Made by a program: the position numbers and the translations under genes. Below, piece after piece: positions 45,111-56,239 of a DNA stretch of 64,000 nucleotides. Each line of letters begins with the position of its first letter. Within the stretch, counting starts at the first letter, position 1. The stretch covers positions 380,617,348 through 380,681,347 of the forward strand of contig NC_064614.1 of the NCBI RefSeq assembly GCF_023898315.1, given 5' to 3'. The notes under the pieces were generated by a model. That model was given only the letters and a program-made list of their open reading frames with translations, did not search any database and was not told where the DNA came from. The stretch is from Schistocerca nitens (taxonomy: Eukaryota > Arthropoda > Insecta > Orthoptera > Acrididae).

Positions 45111-46860
45111 CATCTACATCTACATCGCTATTCTGCAAATCACACTTATGTGCCCGCCAGAAGGTTCATCGAAGCACCTTCACACTAATTCTCTATTATT
45201 CCACTCTGGAACAGGGCGCGGAAAGAATTAACACCTATATCTTTAAGCACGAATTCTGAATTCCCTTGTTTCATTATGATGACCGTTTATCCCTATGTAG
45301 GTCGGTGTCAACAAAATATTTTCGCATTGGGAGGAAAAAATTGGTGATTGAAATTTCTTGAGAAGAAACCGCCGCAACAAGAAATGCCTTTATTTTAATG
45401 ATTTACACTCAAAACCCTGTATCATGTCCGTGACGCTCTCTCCCATATTTCTCAATTTTACAAAACATACTGCTCTTCTTTGAACTTTCTCGGTGCACTC
45501 CGTTAATCCTATCTCACAAAAATCCCACACCACATAGCCGTATTCCGAATGAGGACAGAAAAGTGTAGTGTTTGTCGTCTTAGTAGATTTGTCGTCTTTA
45601 GTAGATTTGTTGCATCTTCTAACTGTTCTGCCAATAAAACGCAGTCGGTTCGCCTTCACCACAACAAATTCATCTGTCCCTTTCAATTTAGGTTATTCGT
45701 AATTGTAATTCCTTGGTATTTAGTTGAATTTACTTCCTTAACATATTTGATTTCTTTAGTGTGTAACCGAGGTTTAACGGATTCTTTTTAGTACTCATGT
45801 GGATGACCTCACACTTTTCATTATTTAGGGTTCAAAAATGGTTCAAATGGCTCTGAGCACTATGGAACTCAACTGCTGTGGTCATAAGTCCCCTAGAACT
45901 TAGAACTACTTAAACCTAACTAACCTAAGGACAGCACACAACACCCAGCCATCACGAGGCAGAGAAAATCCCTGACCCCGCCGGGAATCGAACCCGGGAT
46001 TATTTAGGGTCAATTGCCAATTTCGCATCATACATCTATCTTATCTAAAACGTTTTACAATTGCCTTTGATCTTGTGGTCACTTTACTAGACCATAAACG
46101 ACAGCATCATCAGCAAATAACCTAAGACAGCTGCTCATATTTTCTCCTAAATCGTTTATATTGCTTTGGGGAACGCCAGAAATTACTCAGTCACTTCCGT
46201 CAATTACTACGAACTGTGATCTCGCTGACAGGAAATCACGAATCGAGTCACATAACTCAGACGATATTCCATAAACACGCACTCTGATCACAACCACTTT
46301 AGTGGATTAGTCCTACTACCTTTCTTGAGTATTGGTGTGACCTGTGCAATTTTCCAGTCTTGGGTAAGGATCTTCTGTCAAGCGAACAGTTGTATATGCT
46401 TGTTAAGTATGGAGCTATTGCATCAGCATATCCTGAAAGGAACCTAGTTGGTATACAATTTGGACCGAAAGATTTGGTTTTATTAAGTGATTCAAGTTGA
46501 TTCACTACTCCGAGTATATCTGCTCCTAAGTTACTCATGCTGGGAGCAGTTCTGGATTCGATTTTTAGAATATTTACTTCGTCTTCTTTGGAGAAGGAAT
46601 GTCGGAAACCCATGTTTAGTAACTCTGCTTTAGCGGCACTGTCTTCAATAGTATTTCCATTGCTATCGAACGAAGACTGCATTGATTGTGTCTTGCCGCT
46701 ATCATACTTTACATACGATCAGAATCTCTTGAATTTTCTGCCAGGTTTCGAGACAAAGTTTCTTTGTGGAGACTATTTTAAGCATCTCGCGTTGAAGTTC
46801 GCGCTAAACTTAGAGCTTCTGTAAAAGATAGTCTTGGAGATTTTGCTTTCGTTTAAATTT
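45111..46860 (-). pseudogene. Non-LTR retrotransposon remnant (CR1/Jockey-like) with SINE C inside
   Basis: The minus strand begins near 46860. The frame 46299-46682 reads LNMGFRHSFSKEDEVNILKI and SFGPNCIPTRFLSGYADAIA then PYLTSIYNCSLD, the start of the RT domain. A deletion near 46300 removes part of the fingers region. Later, 45390-45686 reads SEYGYVVWDFCEIGLTECTE, KVQRRAVCFVKL and VTDMIQGFECKSL, the C-terminal part. The 3' end terminates at 45111 in a GATGTA repeat. The YxDD region (45900-46250) is destroyed by stops and the SINE. Confidence 0.85.
45820..46010 (-). mobile_element. SINE C, 5'-truncated, inside the LINE
   Basis: SINE C at 45832-45998 on the minus strand. It retains the B box GGTTCGATTCC and full tail, and lacks the A-box end. 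The 12-bp TSD ATTATTTAGGGT is at 45820-45831 and 45999-46010. Confidence 0.93.
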
Positions 46861-49800
46861 GGCATGCTTTTTGCGTTGTTTCTCCAACACTGTTCTGACT
46901 CATTTTTTTTTTAACGTGGGAGATCAGCTCCGTCTTTTGTTTATTTGGTATAAATCTTTCAGTTGCTGTCGATACTGTTTATTTGAATTCATATCACCTC
47001 TAGATTTGCAGCACTTACATTTTCATAACTGCATATTATAGGCATTTCCATTGTTGTGGATATACTTTTACAGAAACATTGGTAACTGGGATTACAAACC
47101 GAGTAAATCGTAATTACGTTACTAGTATGTAAAGAGCCAAAGGGACAAATGGTCAAAATACTCACAAAATATCCCTGAACAACCTCTGACATTGGTAGGT
47201 GACGCTAGGATTAATCCTTAACTGCAGGTCATATTTAACTCAAGCCTACGCAGTTACTGTTTCGTTCAAAAGTTTGCACTTAACCAGCTCGTACTTGATG
47301 TACATGTGGACCACGACTCTAGACCAGAATTCGCTTGGGCAGAAAATCTGCAGTTGATATTCTGTGGGGCTTAAGTCGGCCCATGGAGCGTGATTTGACA
47401 GTCCAGTTACATATGGGTAACGAAAAGAAATGGCGCCAGTCAGGGTGCTTTCGTGAAGCGTAAAATTCAATGCAGAGTTAAGAACCCACTCTTAGCTTAA
47501 TGTATCAAGAAGAAACAAGCTACTAGTACATTCCAACGATTTGTTGCTAATGATTATACTGACTAGCGTCCAAATACAAATACCAATACACATGTAGGAC
47601 TGATTGTTCTTAAACATGTATCTGCAGACTGGTTGTCACTGGTAATTGTTTGTAGCCTATTATGACAATGTGTCAGCGGAATTAAAGGTGAAGAAAATCT
47701 TTTTCATCGATACGCTCGATACCATGACTACAATCAGCTGTGAAATGCAACGATATCCACACACTCAGCATATATACAATTCTGTATTGTTCCACTTCGT
47801 CCTCACGCAGGAAATCCTAGTCTAGTATAACAACAACTAGGTCTATAGAGATGCAACTCTAGAACTGTTTGTTGTATTATTATGTCCTTTTGATAATTTA
47901 CCTTCTCCTATTTCTGATGCCTTTCCTAATGGTTTATTGGGTCTGATTTAGTGAGACGCTTTGCGATAACACAATGTTTAAAATACTGTACTCGTGTTCG
48001 GGAACTAGCGAGGTCGCGCTCTGGTAATACACGAGACTCATTCTCAGGAGGACTTCGGATCTCCGTACTGCCAGCCAAATTCAGGTTCTCCTCGGTTTCC
48101 GTGAAACACCCGATGTTGGATATAAAGCAGAATCTATTTGTAGTAGCTTGAAAGGCGTACTGCCGAAATTTTGGTATAGCATTTGAGTTTTCATACCTAT
48201 CCCTATTGGTCTGTCTCGAATAATTACGCAACACGGAAGGTGCACAACGCACTTACTGCATATAAAAGGGTGCTAAAAAAAATTCATCATCCCATATTTT
48301 GAGAAGTGGTAGTACGGATCAAAATAAGAAAAGATGTATCATAAACGTGGGCTCTAAAATGCACACCAAGTCCTTTCCTATTATAAACAATCTACAAAAT
48401 GCAATAAGCAAAGGAGGACACTCTGCTGTTGTCCATGGGAACAGCATGTAGTAAACATTTGTTTGTGTTGTTACTGTAAACTGCATTCACAATTCGGGGT
48501 AAGTACAGCATATACTTTAGTTCTAATGGAAGCAGTGAGTCTTTCGATAAGTTTACGAAATACTTTTACGTTCTATGTAGTTTTATATTTACACTTACCA
48601 GCGTAACGGATGCCTATTACTCCACATGTTAAATGTCGGACATGTTCTTCTTTTATGGTCTGGCAAATGGAAGCAACCGTCGAGCCCTTGTCCCGTGTGT
48701 TATTATTTATAAGCGTCACAGATCTCAAGGTATTATATTCAAATTTTACTTGTTTCCCCACCAGAAACTCTCTGACCTTCTGAATAATGTGTGAGAAAGT
48801 TACTCAAAGTTACTGCCTCGTTCTCTGGAGATAGAATCGCTTTTTAGTTGTTGAGAAACAGCCAAGTGACATAGGACTGGCAATGCCCGAACAAGTCCGT
48901 GAAGATGTACAAGTAGGTTCAATTAATTTCCTCTGTGTTGATTAATTAATGAGAATAACTTAAAATGTTGTAACGTGACGGTTTTTATCATTTAGGTCAA
49001 AGTTACTTTATTGTTAGGAAACTGGGTAACATTAAGGACTTCAGTTCTCAAAGCAGCCTTTCTTGTTTCTACAGTTTTTCACTTTGTATGAAAAAAGTTA
49101 CTGAGAATTTATCTTCAGCATCTTGAATGGAATAAAAGTATGATAACAGAGGACTATATGAAAGAAATACACGTATTTATAGACGAGAAGCTATGAACAG
49201 TATATGCTTATATAAAACACAGTATGTACACTGCTGCGCGGAAAGTACATTACCGAAGAACTTAAGCTGTCAACTAATAAAGGAAACAAAAAACAATTTT
49301 GTAACCCGAAGGTGTATCCAGAGCACGTAAAGGAATTATTGAAACTACACGCAAGCTACCTTGTTTATTTGGTTAAAATCGTTGGTTAAATTGTAAAAAC
49401 TTCAATTATGACACCACTTTTCATTATGGGATAAATATTATCAACTGCTTTTCTTTAAAATGTGACTTCATGTATTGTGCTTCAAGTATGATGTTGACAA
49501 TCTGTGGGAAAGTCAAATGCATGAAGAGAAACAAGAAGAAAAAGATGGTGCTGACGATGTGGAGAGCTCTTACGCAATTCACGCCATTTCCCATCTAATT
49601 TTCTGAACAGTTAGTCGACATAATCGTCGGGCCATTTGTGGCTCCATTACGTTGCACTGTTGTATATCCATTCAACGGCGCCAATAGTTAATTGTTGTTA
49701 GGTCATGCACTGCTAAGTTATTTCCTGCGAAAGAGAATTAATTCTTCAAAGCGTTCTGGAGAAAATAAGAATTTTGGATTATGGAACGCCGTCCAGGAAT

Positions 49801-50690
49801 TTAAGGAGCTATATCAAGAATGTCTAGCTGTCACATTAACTCTATTCTATGATAATAACTCACAATAGTCTTGTTGAGTGTATTAAGACAAGGAGGTGCG
49901 TACGATCATTATCTTCAGGTGCGTTGCATCCTCAGCAAAAATCTATTACAATATTCTTCTACTTTTTTCCCTTTAAATTTCATCACAACGACTATTTCTA
50001 AAATGAGATTTATGTGATGTTAGAGAGCTTTGCTAATGTATATTTGTAACTCGTGCAAAGAAATATGTGAACTGTATAATATACTAAATAATATTTTGTC
50101 ATGGATTAATGAAATGAAAATGTTCGTGCACATAATTTTATATATTTGTGCAAATTGTCGTTTCTGTAAAATGGTACACGCTTAGGGATAGTGTGTCGGA
50201 TATGTGATATGTAAAAGATGGAGTGCTTTTGTACTGTACGGAAGTTACTGTGGGAAGCGTATAAAGTGGCTTGGGTTTTTGGTACGCTACTTGGAGAGCG
50301 AACGGAGACTAAAAGACACAGTCTGTAGGAACCACTGAAACAGGCAGCACTCGGACGGCGCAGGCGATGCCTTGGGTGAAAATTGTTGCACAATAGTCTC
50401 GGACAACGACTGCCGAATTATTACCGCTTTCGTACAAGTCGTTCGGCTGTATTATGGACTTAAGAAGGAAGCCAACATGAATTAATTAGTCCATACAGTG
50501 GACAGTGACACAGGCTACGAACAGTATAATTAGAATTGTAAAAGCATGGACCATTAATTCAAAATTAACTTTTTTGAATAATTATTATGTTAAAGCATAA
50601 AATTTGGTTCACCCTGTTATTTATTCCTAATCATTCATCTATATAAGGTCCTTCCTTGGTGTTTCATTATTCTGAGTAAACCTGTTTTAA
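46861..50690. other. 3.8 kb AT-rich stretch with no recognised gene
   Basis: No frame above 108 codons and none with a domain. A TATAAAAGG motif at 48261-48269 is preceded by no obvious gene. The block 48262-48480 (around CATCCCATATTTTGAGAAGT) resembles a dispersed insect repeat that I half-recognise but cannot classify. The rest shows no internal repeats or terminal repeats. Confidence 0.45.
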
Positions 50691-50703
50691 AAATATTAAG
50701 TGC

Positions 50704-50905
50704 TTTATCTACATCTACATCTACATCCATACTCCGCAAGCCACCTGACGGTGTGTGGCGGAGGGTACCTTGTACCTCTATCGTTTCTCGCTTCTACTCC
50801 AGTCTCGTTTTGTTCGTGGAAAGAAAGATTGTCGGTATGCGTCTGTGTGGGCTCTAATCTCCCTGATTTTATCCTCATGGTCTCTTCGCGAGATATTCAC
50901 TATCT
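50704..50905 (-). pseudogene. LINE 3' end fragment with GATGTA tail
   Basis: This is the 3' terminus of the same LINE family as at 22536, also on the minus strand. A (GATGTA)n tail (50707-50728) is preceded by ATGGATGTAGATG and GGGTACCCTCCGCCACAC-type UTR (minus strand) and the codons for the final residues (RDWS-type end). Only about 200 bases were inserted. Confidence 0.88.
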
Positions 50906-51228
50906 ATAAGCACTAATTTTTATCTTTGAATAAACGCCTGAAAATAATTGTTGTGAATTAATTTTTTAAAGTGAAAGTGAGTAAATCAGTTTTGACTAAA
51001 TTACAGATAAAATTCTTTCAGTTATAAATGACTGTCAGAAATGTGGCTCAACAGCACTGAAGCATGGTTGCATGTAAAAACAGAATGAGAGTGATGAACA
51101 GAAAATTGCTTATGGTATTAGAATATTTATGTATTTAATTTGTTGGTTACATAGAATGCAAACACAGAAGTCCCCTTCTTTTTGCACATAGTAATGATTA
51201 AAAATTCGTGGTCTTTCGAGATCAAAAC
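50906..51228. other. No gene seen
   Basis: AT-rich spacer before the intact Tc1 element. Confidence 0.45.
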
Positions 51229-51474
51229 TACACTCCTGGAAATGGAAAAAAGAACACATTGACACCGGTGTGTCAGACCCACCATACTTGCTCCGGACAC
51301 TGCGAGAGGGCTGTACAAGCAATGATCACACGCACGGCACAGCGGACACACCAGGAACCGCGGTGTTGGCCGTCGAATGGCGCTAGCTGCGCAGCATTTG
51401 TGCACCGCCGCCGTCAGTGTCAGCCAGTTTGCCGTGGCATACGGAGCTCCATCGCAGTCTTTAACACTGGTAGC

Positions 51475-52497
51475 ATGCCGCGACAGCGTGGACGTGAACC
51501 GTATGTGCAGTTGACGGACTTTGAGCGAGGGCGTATAGTGGGCATGCGGGAGGCCGGGTGGACGTACCGCCGAATTGCTCAACACGTGGGGCGTGAGGTC
51601 TCCACAGTACATCGATGTTGTCGCCAGTGGTCGGCGGAAGGTGCACGTGCCCGTCGACCTGGGACCGGACCGCAGCGACGCACGGATGCACGCCAAGACC
51701 GTAGGATCCTACGCAGTGCCGTAGGGGACCGCACCGCCACTTCCCAGCAAATTAGGGACACTGTTGCTCCTGGGGTATCGGCGAGGACCATTCGCAACCG
51801 TCTCCATGAAGCTGGGCTACGGTCCCACACACCGTTAGGCCGTCTTCCGCTCACGCCCCAACATCGTGCAGCCCGCCTCCAGTGGTGTCGCGACAGGCGT
51901 GAATGGAGGGACGAATGGAGACGTGTCGTCTTCAGCGATGAGAGTCCCTTCTGCCTTGGTGCCAATGATGGTCGTATGCGTGTTTGGCGCCGTGCAGGTG
52001 AGCGCCACAATCAGGACTGCATACGACCGAGGCACACAGGGCCAACACCCGGCATCATGGTGTGGGGAGCGATCTCCTACACTGGCCGTACACCACTGGT
52101 GATCGTCGAGGGGACACTGAATAGTGCACGGTACATGCAAACCGTCATCGAACCCATCGTTCTACCATTCCTAGACCGGCAAGGGAACTTGCTGTTCCAA
52201 CAGGACAATGCACGTCCTCATGTATCCCGTGCCACCCAACGTGCTCTAGAAGGTGTAAGTCAACTACCCTGGCCAGCAAGATCTCCGGATCTGTCCCCCA
52301 TTGAGCATGTTTGGGACTGGATGAAGCGTCGTCTCACGCGGTCTGCACGTCCAGCACGAACGCTGGTCCAACTGAGGCGCCAGGTGGAAATGGCATGGCA
52401 AGCCGTTCCACAGGACTACATCCAGCATCTCTACGATCGTCTCCATGGGAGAATAGCAGCCTGCATTGCTGCGAAAGGTGGATATACACTGTACTAG
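51475..52497 (+). CDS. Tc1-like transposase, apparently complete (340 aa)
   Basis: It cuts and pastes its own element by binding the terminal repeats and inserting at TA. I chose ATG 51475 because the protein then starts right before the first helix-turn-helix. The open frame itself runs 89 codons further upstream, but that part crosses the terminal repeat and the flank. Residues 10-52 form the first DNA-binding helix-turn-helix (FERGRIVGMREAGWTYRRIA), about 60-69 an Arg-rich linker, and 75-137 the second helix-turn-helix. The catalytic residues are Asp155 (VVFSDES), Asp244 (FQQDNARPH) and Glu277 (SPDLSPIEHVWD). There are 32 residues between the last two, not the 34 typical of Tc1. The C-terminus ends AAKGGYTLY. 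No stop, frameshift or missing catalytic residue was seen, so it may be active. Length fits the family. Confidence 0.95.
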   Translation: MPRQRGREPYVQLTDFERGRIVGMREAGWTYRRIAQHVGREVSTVHRCCRQWSAEGARARRPGTGPQRRTDARQDRRILRSAVGDRTATSQQIRDTVAPGVSARTIRNRLHEAGLRSHTPLGRLPLTPQHRAARLQWCRDRREWRDEWRRVVFSDESPFCLGANDGRMRVWRRAGERHNQDCIRPRHTGPTPGIMVWGAISYTGRTPLVIVEGTLNSARYMQTVIEPIVLPFLDRQGNLLFQQDNARPHVSRATQRALEGVSQLPWPARSPDLSPIEHVWDWMKRRLTRSARPARTLVQLRRQVEMAWQAVPQDYIQHLYDRLHGRIAACIAAKGGYTLY

Positions 52498-52589
52498 TGC
52501 CGACATTGTGTATGCTCTGTTGCCTGTGTCTATGTGCCTGTGGTTCTGTCAGTGTGATCATGTGATGTATCTGACCCCAGGAATGTGTC

Positions 52590-52595
52590 AATAAA
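52590..52595 (+). terminator. Polyadenylation signal AATAAA of the Tc1 transposase
   Basis: AATAAA lies 93 bases after the transposase stop and before the right terminal repeat, the expected place for 3' end formation of the transposase mRNA. Confidence 0.55.
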
Positions 52596-52984
52596 GTTTC
52601 CCCTTCCTGGGACAATGAATTCACGGTGTTCTTATTTCAATTTCCAGGAGTGTATGTATGTATGTCAGTATAGTAACTAAAAGATTCCTGTGTCTTTCTC
52701 ACAACCATATCCTCAAAGTTATACTTATTTGCGATGTTATATTAGGGAACAGCAAGAAAGTAGACCAAATTTACTTCTACTGCTTTTCGGGTATTATTCC
52801 ATTTTTGCTGTGTTTCTTTCTAACAGCTGGAAAACTCTTAGGAAACAAAACTAATAGTCTGATTTCCAATCCATTAGTCATACATCACGGTCAAATGCTA
52901 CAAAAGGGGTAACATTATACTATATGCACAATTCCCCTTGTAATGCTGTTATACGTGGCTTTTCCATTAGCAGGGCTATTTATT

Positions 52985-53335
52985 CTCTTGAAGTGTAGTG
53001 TTATGAATACGACGCGTTGAGTTCACTGTCGCCGATCATCCTCCATACAATCCCGACCTGGCCTCATCCGATTTCCATCTGTTTCCAACAAAACTGTAAG
53101 AACATCTTCGAGGACTTCACTTCAATAGATGTGAAGCGGTACAAGCAGAGGTGAAGTTGTGGCTCCGTCAACAATGTCAGACATTATATACAGTGATGGT
53201 ATCAAGAAAATGGTCTCACGTTGTAGAAATGCGTTCGTCGCCAGAGTGAATATGTTGAGAAATATAAATACAGAGACATGAAGAATAAACGTGTTTGATG
53301 TTAATAAAGAGTGTTTTATTTAAAAAGTATTAAGA
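52985..53335 (+). pseudogene. Mariner transposase C-terminal remnant
   Basis: Plus-strand text reads PPYNPDLASSDFHLFP (53043-53090, third Asp), then EHLRGLHFN, AVQAEVKLWLRQQC and a decayed end. The block from AVQAEVKLWLRQQ to the TTAATAAAGTGTGTTTTATT stretch closely parallels 30880-31260 of the mariner at 29672, so they belong to one family. Everything upstream of the third Asp is missing, and no TIR was identified on the left. Confidence 0.78.
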
Positions 53336-53660
53336 ATTTCAATTAAAAAATTCGAAGGCACACAAACTGCTGAAAATACTAGAACACTAAAATAACCGGA
53401 GTTGGGACAGTGTTTCAGCGGTACACTGTGTGCCCCGTACGGTCTGACAGAGGCCGCTCCAACACGGCCAAAATACCTGGTTTTTAGTATTCAAGCATTT
53501 AAAGTATTTTATATGGCAACACGGTAATCCATCTAGAAGTATTTTAATGAAATGTTAACACTTCTTTCAGATTCAGATGTGGAAAGAAACTAATTCTCCA
53601 GTGTGGTGAAAATTCCCGCACTTTCTGTATGTATTCTTGTAGAAAAATGACAGAATTTTT
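53336..53660. other. No gene seen
   Basis: AT-rich spacer. Confidence 0.4.
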
Positions 53661-53990
53661 TAAAACTAAACTTAACTCCGTCCGAACAAGCCATGAAGGC
53701 CCAACGGTACCGACCGGCCGCCGTGTCATCCTGACCCACAGGCGTCACTGGATACGGATATGGAGGGACATGTGGTCAGCACACCACTCTCCCGGTCGTA
53801 TGTCAGTTTACGAGACCGGAGCCGCTACTTCCCAATCAAGTAGCTCCTCAGTTTGCCTCACAAGGGCTGAGTGCACCCCGCTTACCAGCAGCTCTCGGCA
53901 GACCAGATGGTCACCCATCCTAGTGCTAGCCCAGCCCGACATAGCTGATCTGACGGGAACCGGTGTTACAACAGTGGCAAGGCTGTTGGC
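53661..53990 (-). mobile_element. 5S-rRNA-derived SINE
   Basis: The minus strand begins GCCAACAGCCTTGCCA at 53990 and continues ACACCGGTTCCCGTCAGATC and CTAGCACTAGGATGGGTGACC. These match the start of insect 5S rRNA and the internal promoter (box C) region of 5S genes, with gaps. After about 110 bases it turns into an unrelated body, ending near CTTGTTCGGACGGAGTTAAG and a TTTAGTTTTAAAA tail. This is the arrangement of SINE3-type elements with a 5S head. The 5S part is too diverged and truncated to be a working 5S gene. No clear TSD was found. Confidence 0.78.
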
Positions 53991-55187
53991 CGACAGTCCT
54001 TATTAGCTCTTTGTATTCCGACCAGCATTCCGCCGTATGATTTAGGGAACACTTCGTGCGGTGCGCCGTTTGGCGTGCTGCGGCGCAGCGGCCGGCGGCA
54101 GCAAAGCGTGCATGAGCCTTTCACCCAGTCTGTTTAGCTCGGCTTACCTCGGCTACACTTGGCTTTGCTGGGGCAGGCGGGTGTCGAAGCCGGCCCCGAG
54201 CCGCACGTAACGGGATCGCAGCCGCGAACACGACACGGCCCCGTAACAGCACAGCACGACGCTTCTTCGACGGCCGCTCCGGGTGAATTCGCTTTGCGTT
54301 AGTTGATCACGGAGACCACCTCCTTCAGTTAAGTACTGGACATTTTGTTCAGCAGAACTCGAAACACACGACAGCGGTTACAGTGTGGATTCTAAGTCGA
54401 TTTATTCTATACAAAAACGTATGAAGCTGATCATTATTTAGTGTGGACACAAGTCGGCACTTGTCGTCTTTGGATTCGGGATTATTTCATTCTGCTTTAA
54501 ATCTAAAAGTATTGTGCCTGTCCCGTGTATCTTAGATGCCAGATGGAATCGTTTTGTGATGGGATCATTTCTCAAGGATCGCAACGGGTCTGAGTGCGTC
54601 TCCTCTTGTGGTGGGACAGCTCGCCTATCCGCTACTTGTCAGAGGAAATGTAAGGGATGGGTGTGAGGGGGGGTAGGGGGACGGGGACAGGCGAGCTGTA
54701 CTATCACAACGGTTAGGGTGGATAGGTACCCATGTGTTTTTTAAATTCTTTTTGTGCTAGATTTTCATTTACGGCGTGGTTGTGATTTTATTTTTATTTT
54801 TTAGGAATTAAGTTATAAATTACAATTAAGAAAAGGAATTAAGTTATAAATTAAAATAAAAAACCTTGCCGCTCGATTTTCTGTGTGTCTCCCGGACGAG
54901 AGTGCGACGGAAATTGCTTGTCATTATACGCCCTGTACAGAAGTAATTTTAGATCATGTTAATTTTAACATAGTGTAATTGTTCGTGATGATCAAAATGG
55001 TGGTGAACTTTACACAGGCTCCTTCGTTTGAAGATCGACACCAGGAACGTAGTGAGGTAGTTGGCGGTTAGAACCAGCCAAGTGATGGCAACCTAACACA
55101 TCTGGAGAGTTCCCTCAGAACTCGCTTGTAAGACTGACAGTGCTTTTTGTTTACAACAATATAAGGTAGTGCCTACAGCGGCAGTCT

Positions 55188-55189
<2 letters not shown>
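53991..55189. other. GC-rich patch and G-quadruplex-like run, no gene recognised
   Basis: Bases 54050-54300 are GC-rich. Bases 54666-54687 hold runs of seven, five and four Gs separated by two bases, a strong G-quadruplex candidate. The bases 54780-54870 contain a short direct repeat (GGAATTAAGTTATAAATTA at 54804 and again at 54836). No coding domain. Confidence 0.45.

Positions 55190-55220
<31 letters not shown>
55190..55220. repeat. Poly(T) tract of 31 bases
   Basis: An uninterrupted T run. Read on the minus strand it is a poly(A) directly following 55221 and upstream sequence, which is what a retroposed copy on the minus strand would leave. I could not identify the copied sequence or a TSD, so a simple homopolymer expansion is equally possible. 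Confidence 0.6.
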
Positions 55221-55223
<3 letters not shown>

Positions 55224-56013
55224 TCGTCACTCAGCGTCAGTTTCGTCGGTGTCCTGGAGTACTCAACACGTAGCGTCCGTGTAATCAGTGTTCATCACAG
55301 AGAACCTCACTGTTTGCTGAAGTCTCGGAGGCCTCACTTACTTATAGGTGTAGTGAGACCCGTTAACAACCATGACGTTTGCTATTCGAGAGACGTAATT
55401 GATCTACGTGATTCACGTGACCGGAAGACAATGGCCGGCAGAGGACAACGGCCGGCAGCCGTCTGCCTAGGGCTGTCCGCACAAGCAGCAGCTAAAGTAG
55501 GAACGCAACAGGCAGGCGATCTAGATCGGCAACTGGTTGCCGACTACTTGGCAACGCACTTTCGCATACGGCGCGACGGTCAAATGAGAAAATTCAGTTG
55601 CCGTGTGCGAGCGTGGACGGGGGACAGTGTTACTTGTCGCAAGCGAGCATCTTTTCCTCACACTCGGCACGTCGAGTACAGGTTCACGCCCAGATGAAGA
55701 TGTGGTCCTGTGTTGTTATTACAGACGAATGAGAAGACGAAGAAAAATCTGGATTGATCCGTACATCCAAAGAAACATAAACTGCAGGCTGTTGTAGCAG
55801 CCAAGGAGCTGCAACAGACAGATTCGAAATTTATACATTTTTATTGCACGACTAAACAGTGCTACAATCATTTGTCACAGCGAATTTCTTCTGTCATAAA
55901 AGTGCGTTGTTTTTATTTTGAGAACGCAGATCTTTTGAGATTTGTCTACTCGGAAATGTGGTGATGACAGTTTGTCCTCGTTACATCATTTGCATGTGAA
56001 CATCATTGCATTT
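55221..56013. other. No gene recognised
   Basis: Includes a 127-codon plus frame (55314-55697) with no domain I know. It is GC-moderate near 55430-55530 (CGGCCGGCAG repeated twice). It might be part of a retroposed sequence ending in the poly(T) tract. Confidence 0.35.
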
Positions 56014-56239
56014 ACACGTATCGAAGCCAGCCCGGTGGCCGTGCGGTTCTAGGCGCTGCAGTCTGGAACCGCGCGACTGCTACGGTCGCAGGTTCGAATC
56101 GTGCCTCAGGCATGGATGTGTGTGATATCCTTAAGTTAGTTAGGTTTAAGTAGTTCTAAGTTCTAGGGGACTGATGACCTAAGATGTTGAGTCACATAGT
56201 GCTCAGAGCCATTTGAACCATTTTGAACACGTACCGAAG
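56014..56239 (+). mobile_element. SINE A, full length, with TSDs
   Basis: SINE A at 56027-56226 with A box GTGGCCGTGCGG and B box GGTTCGAATCG. The 13-bp TSD ACACGTATCGAAG (56014-56026) and ACACGTACCGAAG (56227-56239) differ at one base. Confidence 0.94.

Larger units (their letters stand above)
51229..52654 (+). mobile_element. Intact Tc1-like element with TA duplications
   Basis: The element spans 51231-52652 (1,422 bp) with TA at 51229-51230 and 52653-52654. Terminal inverted repeats of 27 bases (CACTCCTGGAAATGG at the left, CACTCCTGGAAATTG in the reverse complement of the right) differ at two positions. One gene occupies most of it. A polyadenylation signal AATAAA lies at 52590-52595 inside the element. 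The whole is GC-rich against AT-rich flanks, which together with the open gene points to a recent insertion. Confidence 0.96.

Noticed and set aside
48261..48269. TATAAAAGG as a promoter TATA box
   Set aside because: No gene, initiator or downstream coding sequence is recognisable nearby. Such a match is expected by chance in AT-rich DNA.
51208..51474. The 89-codon upstream extension of the Tc1 transposase frame
   Set aside because: It crosses the terminal inverted repeat and the flanking TA into host DNA and has no Tc1 similarity. The ATG at 51475 fits the family start.
51127..51696. 189-codon minus-strand frame (and other frames at 51579-52140) opposite the Tc1 gene
   Set aside because: They are antisense shadows of a GC-rich coding sequence and terminal repeat, with no domain.
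53690..53990. A real 5S rRNA gene
   Set aside because: The 5S similarity is partial and gapped and runs into an unrelated body without the end of 5S rRNA, so it is a SINE head and not a gene.
55314..55697. 127-codon frame
   Set aside because: No domain recognised and there are repeated GGCCGGCAG words. I could not support a gene call.
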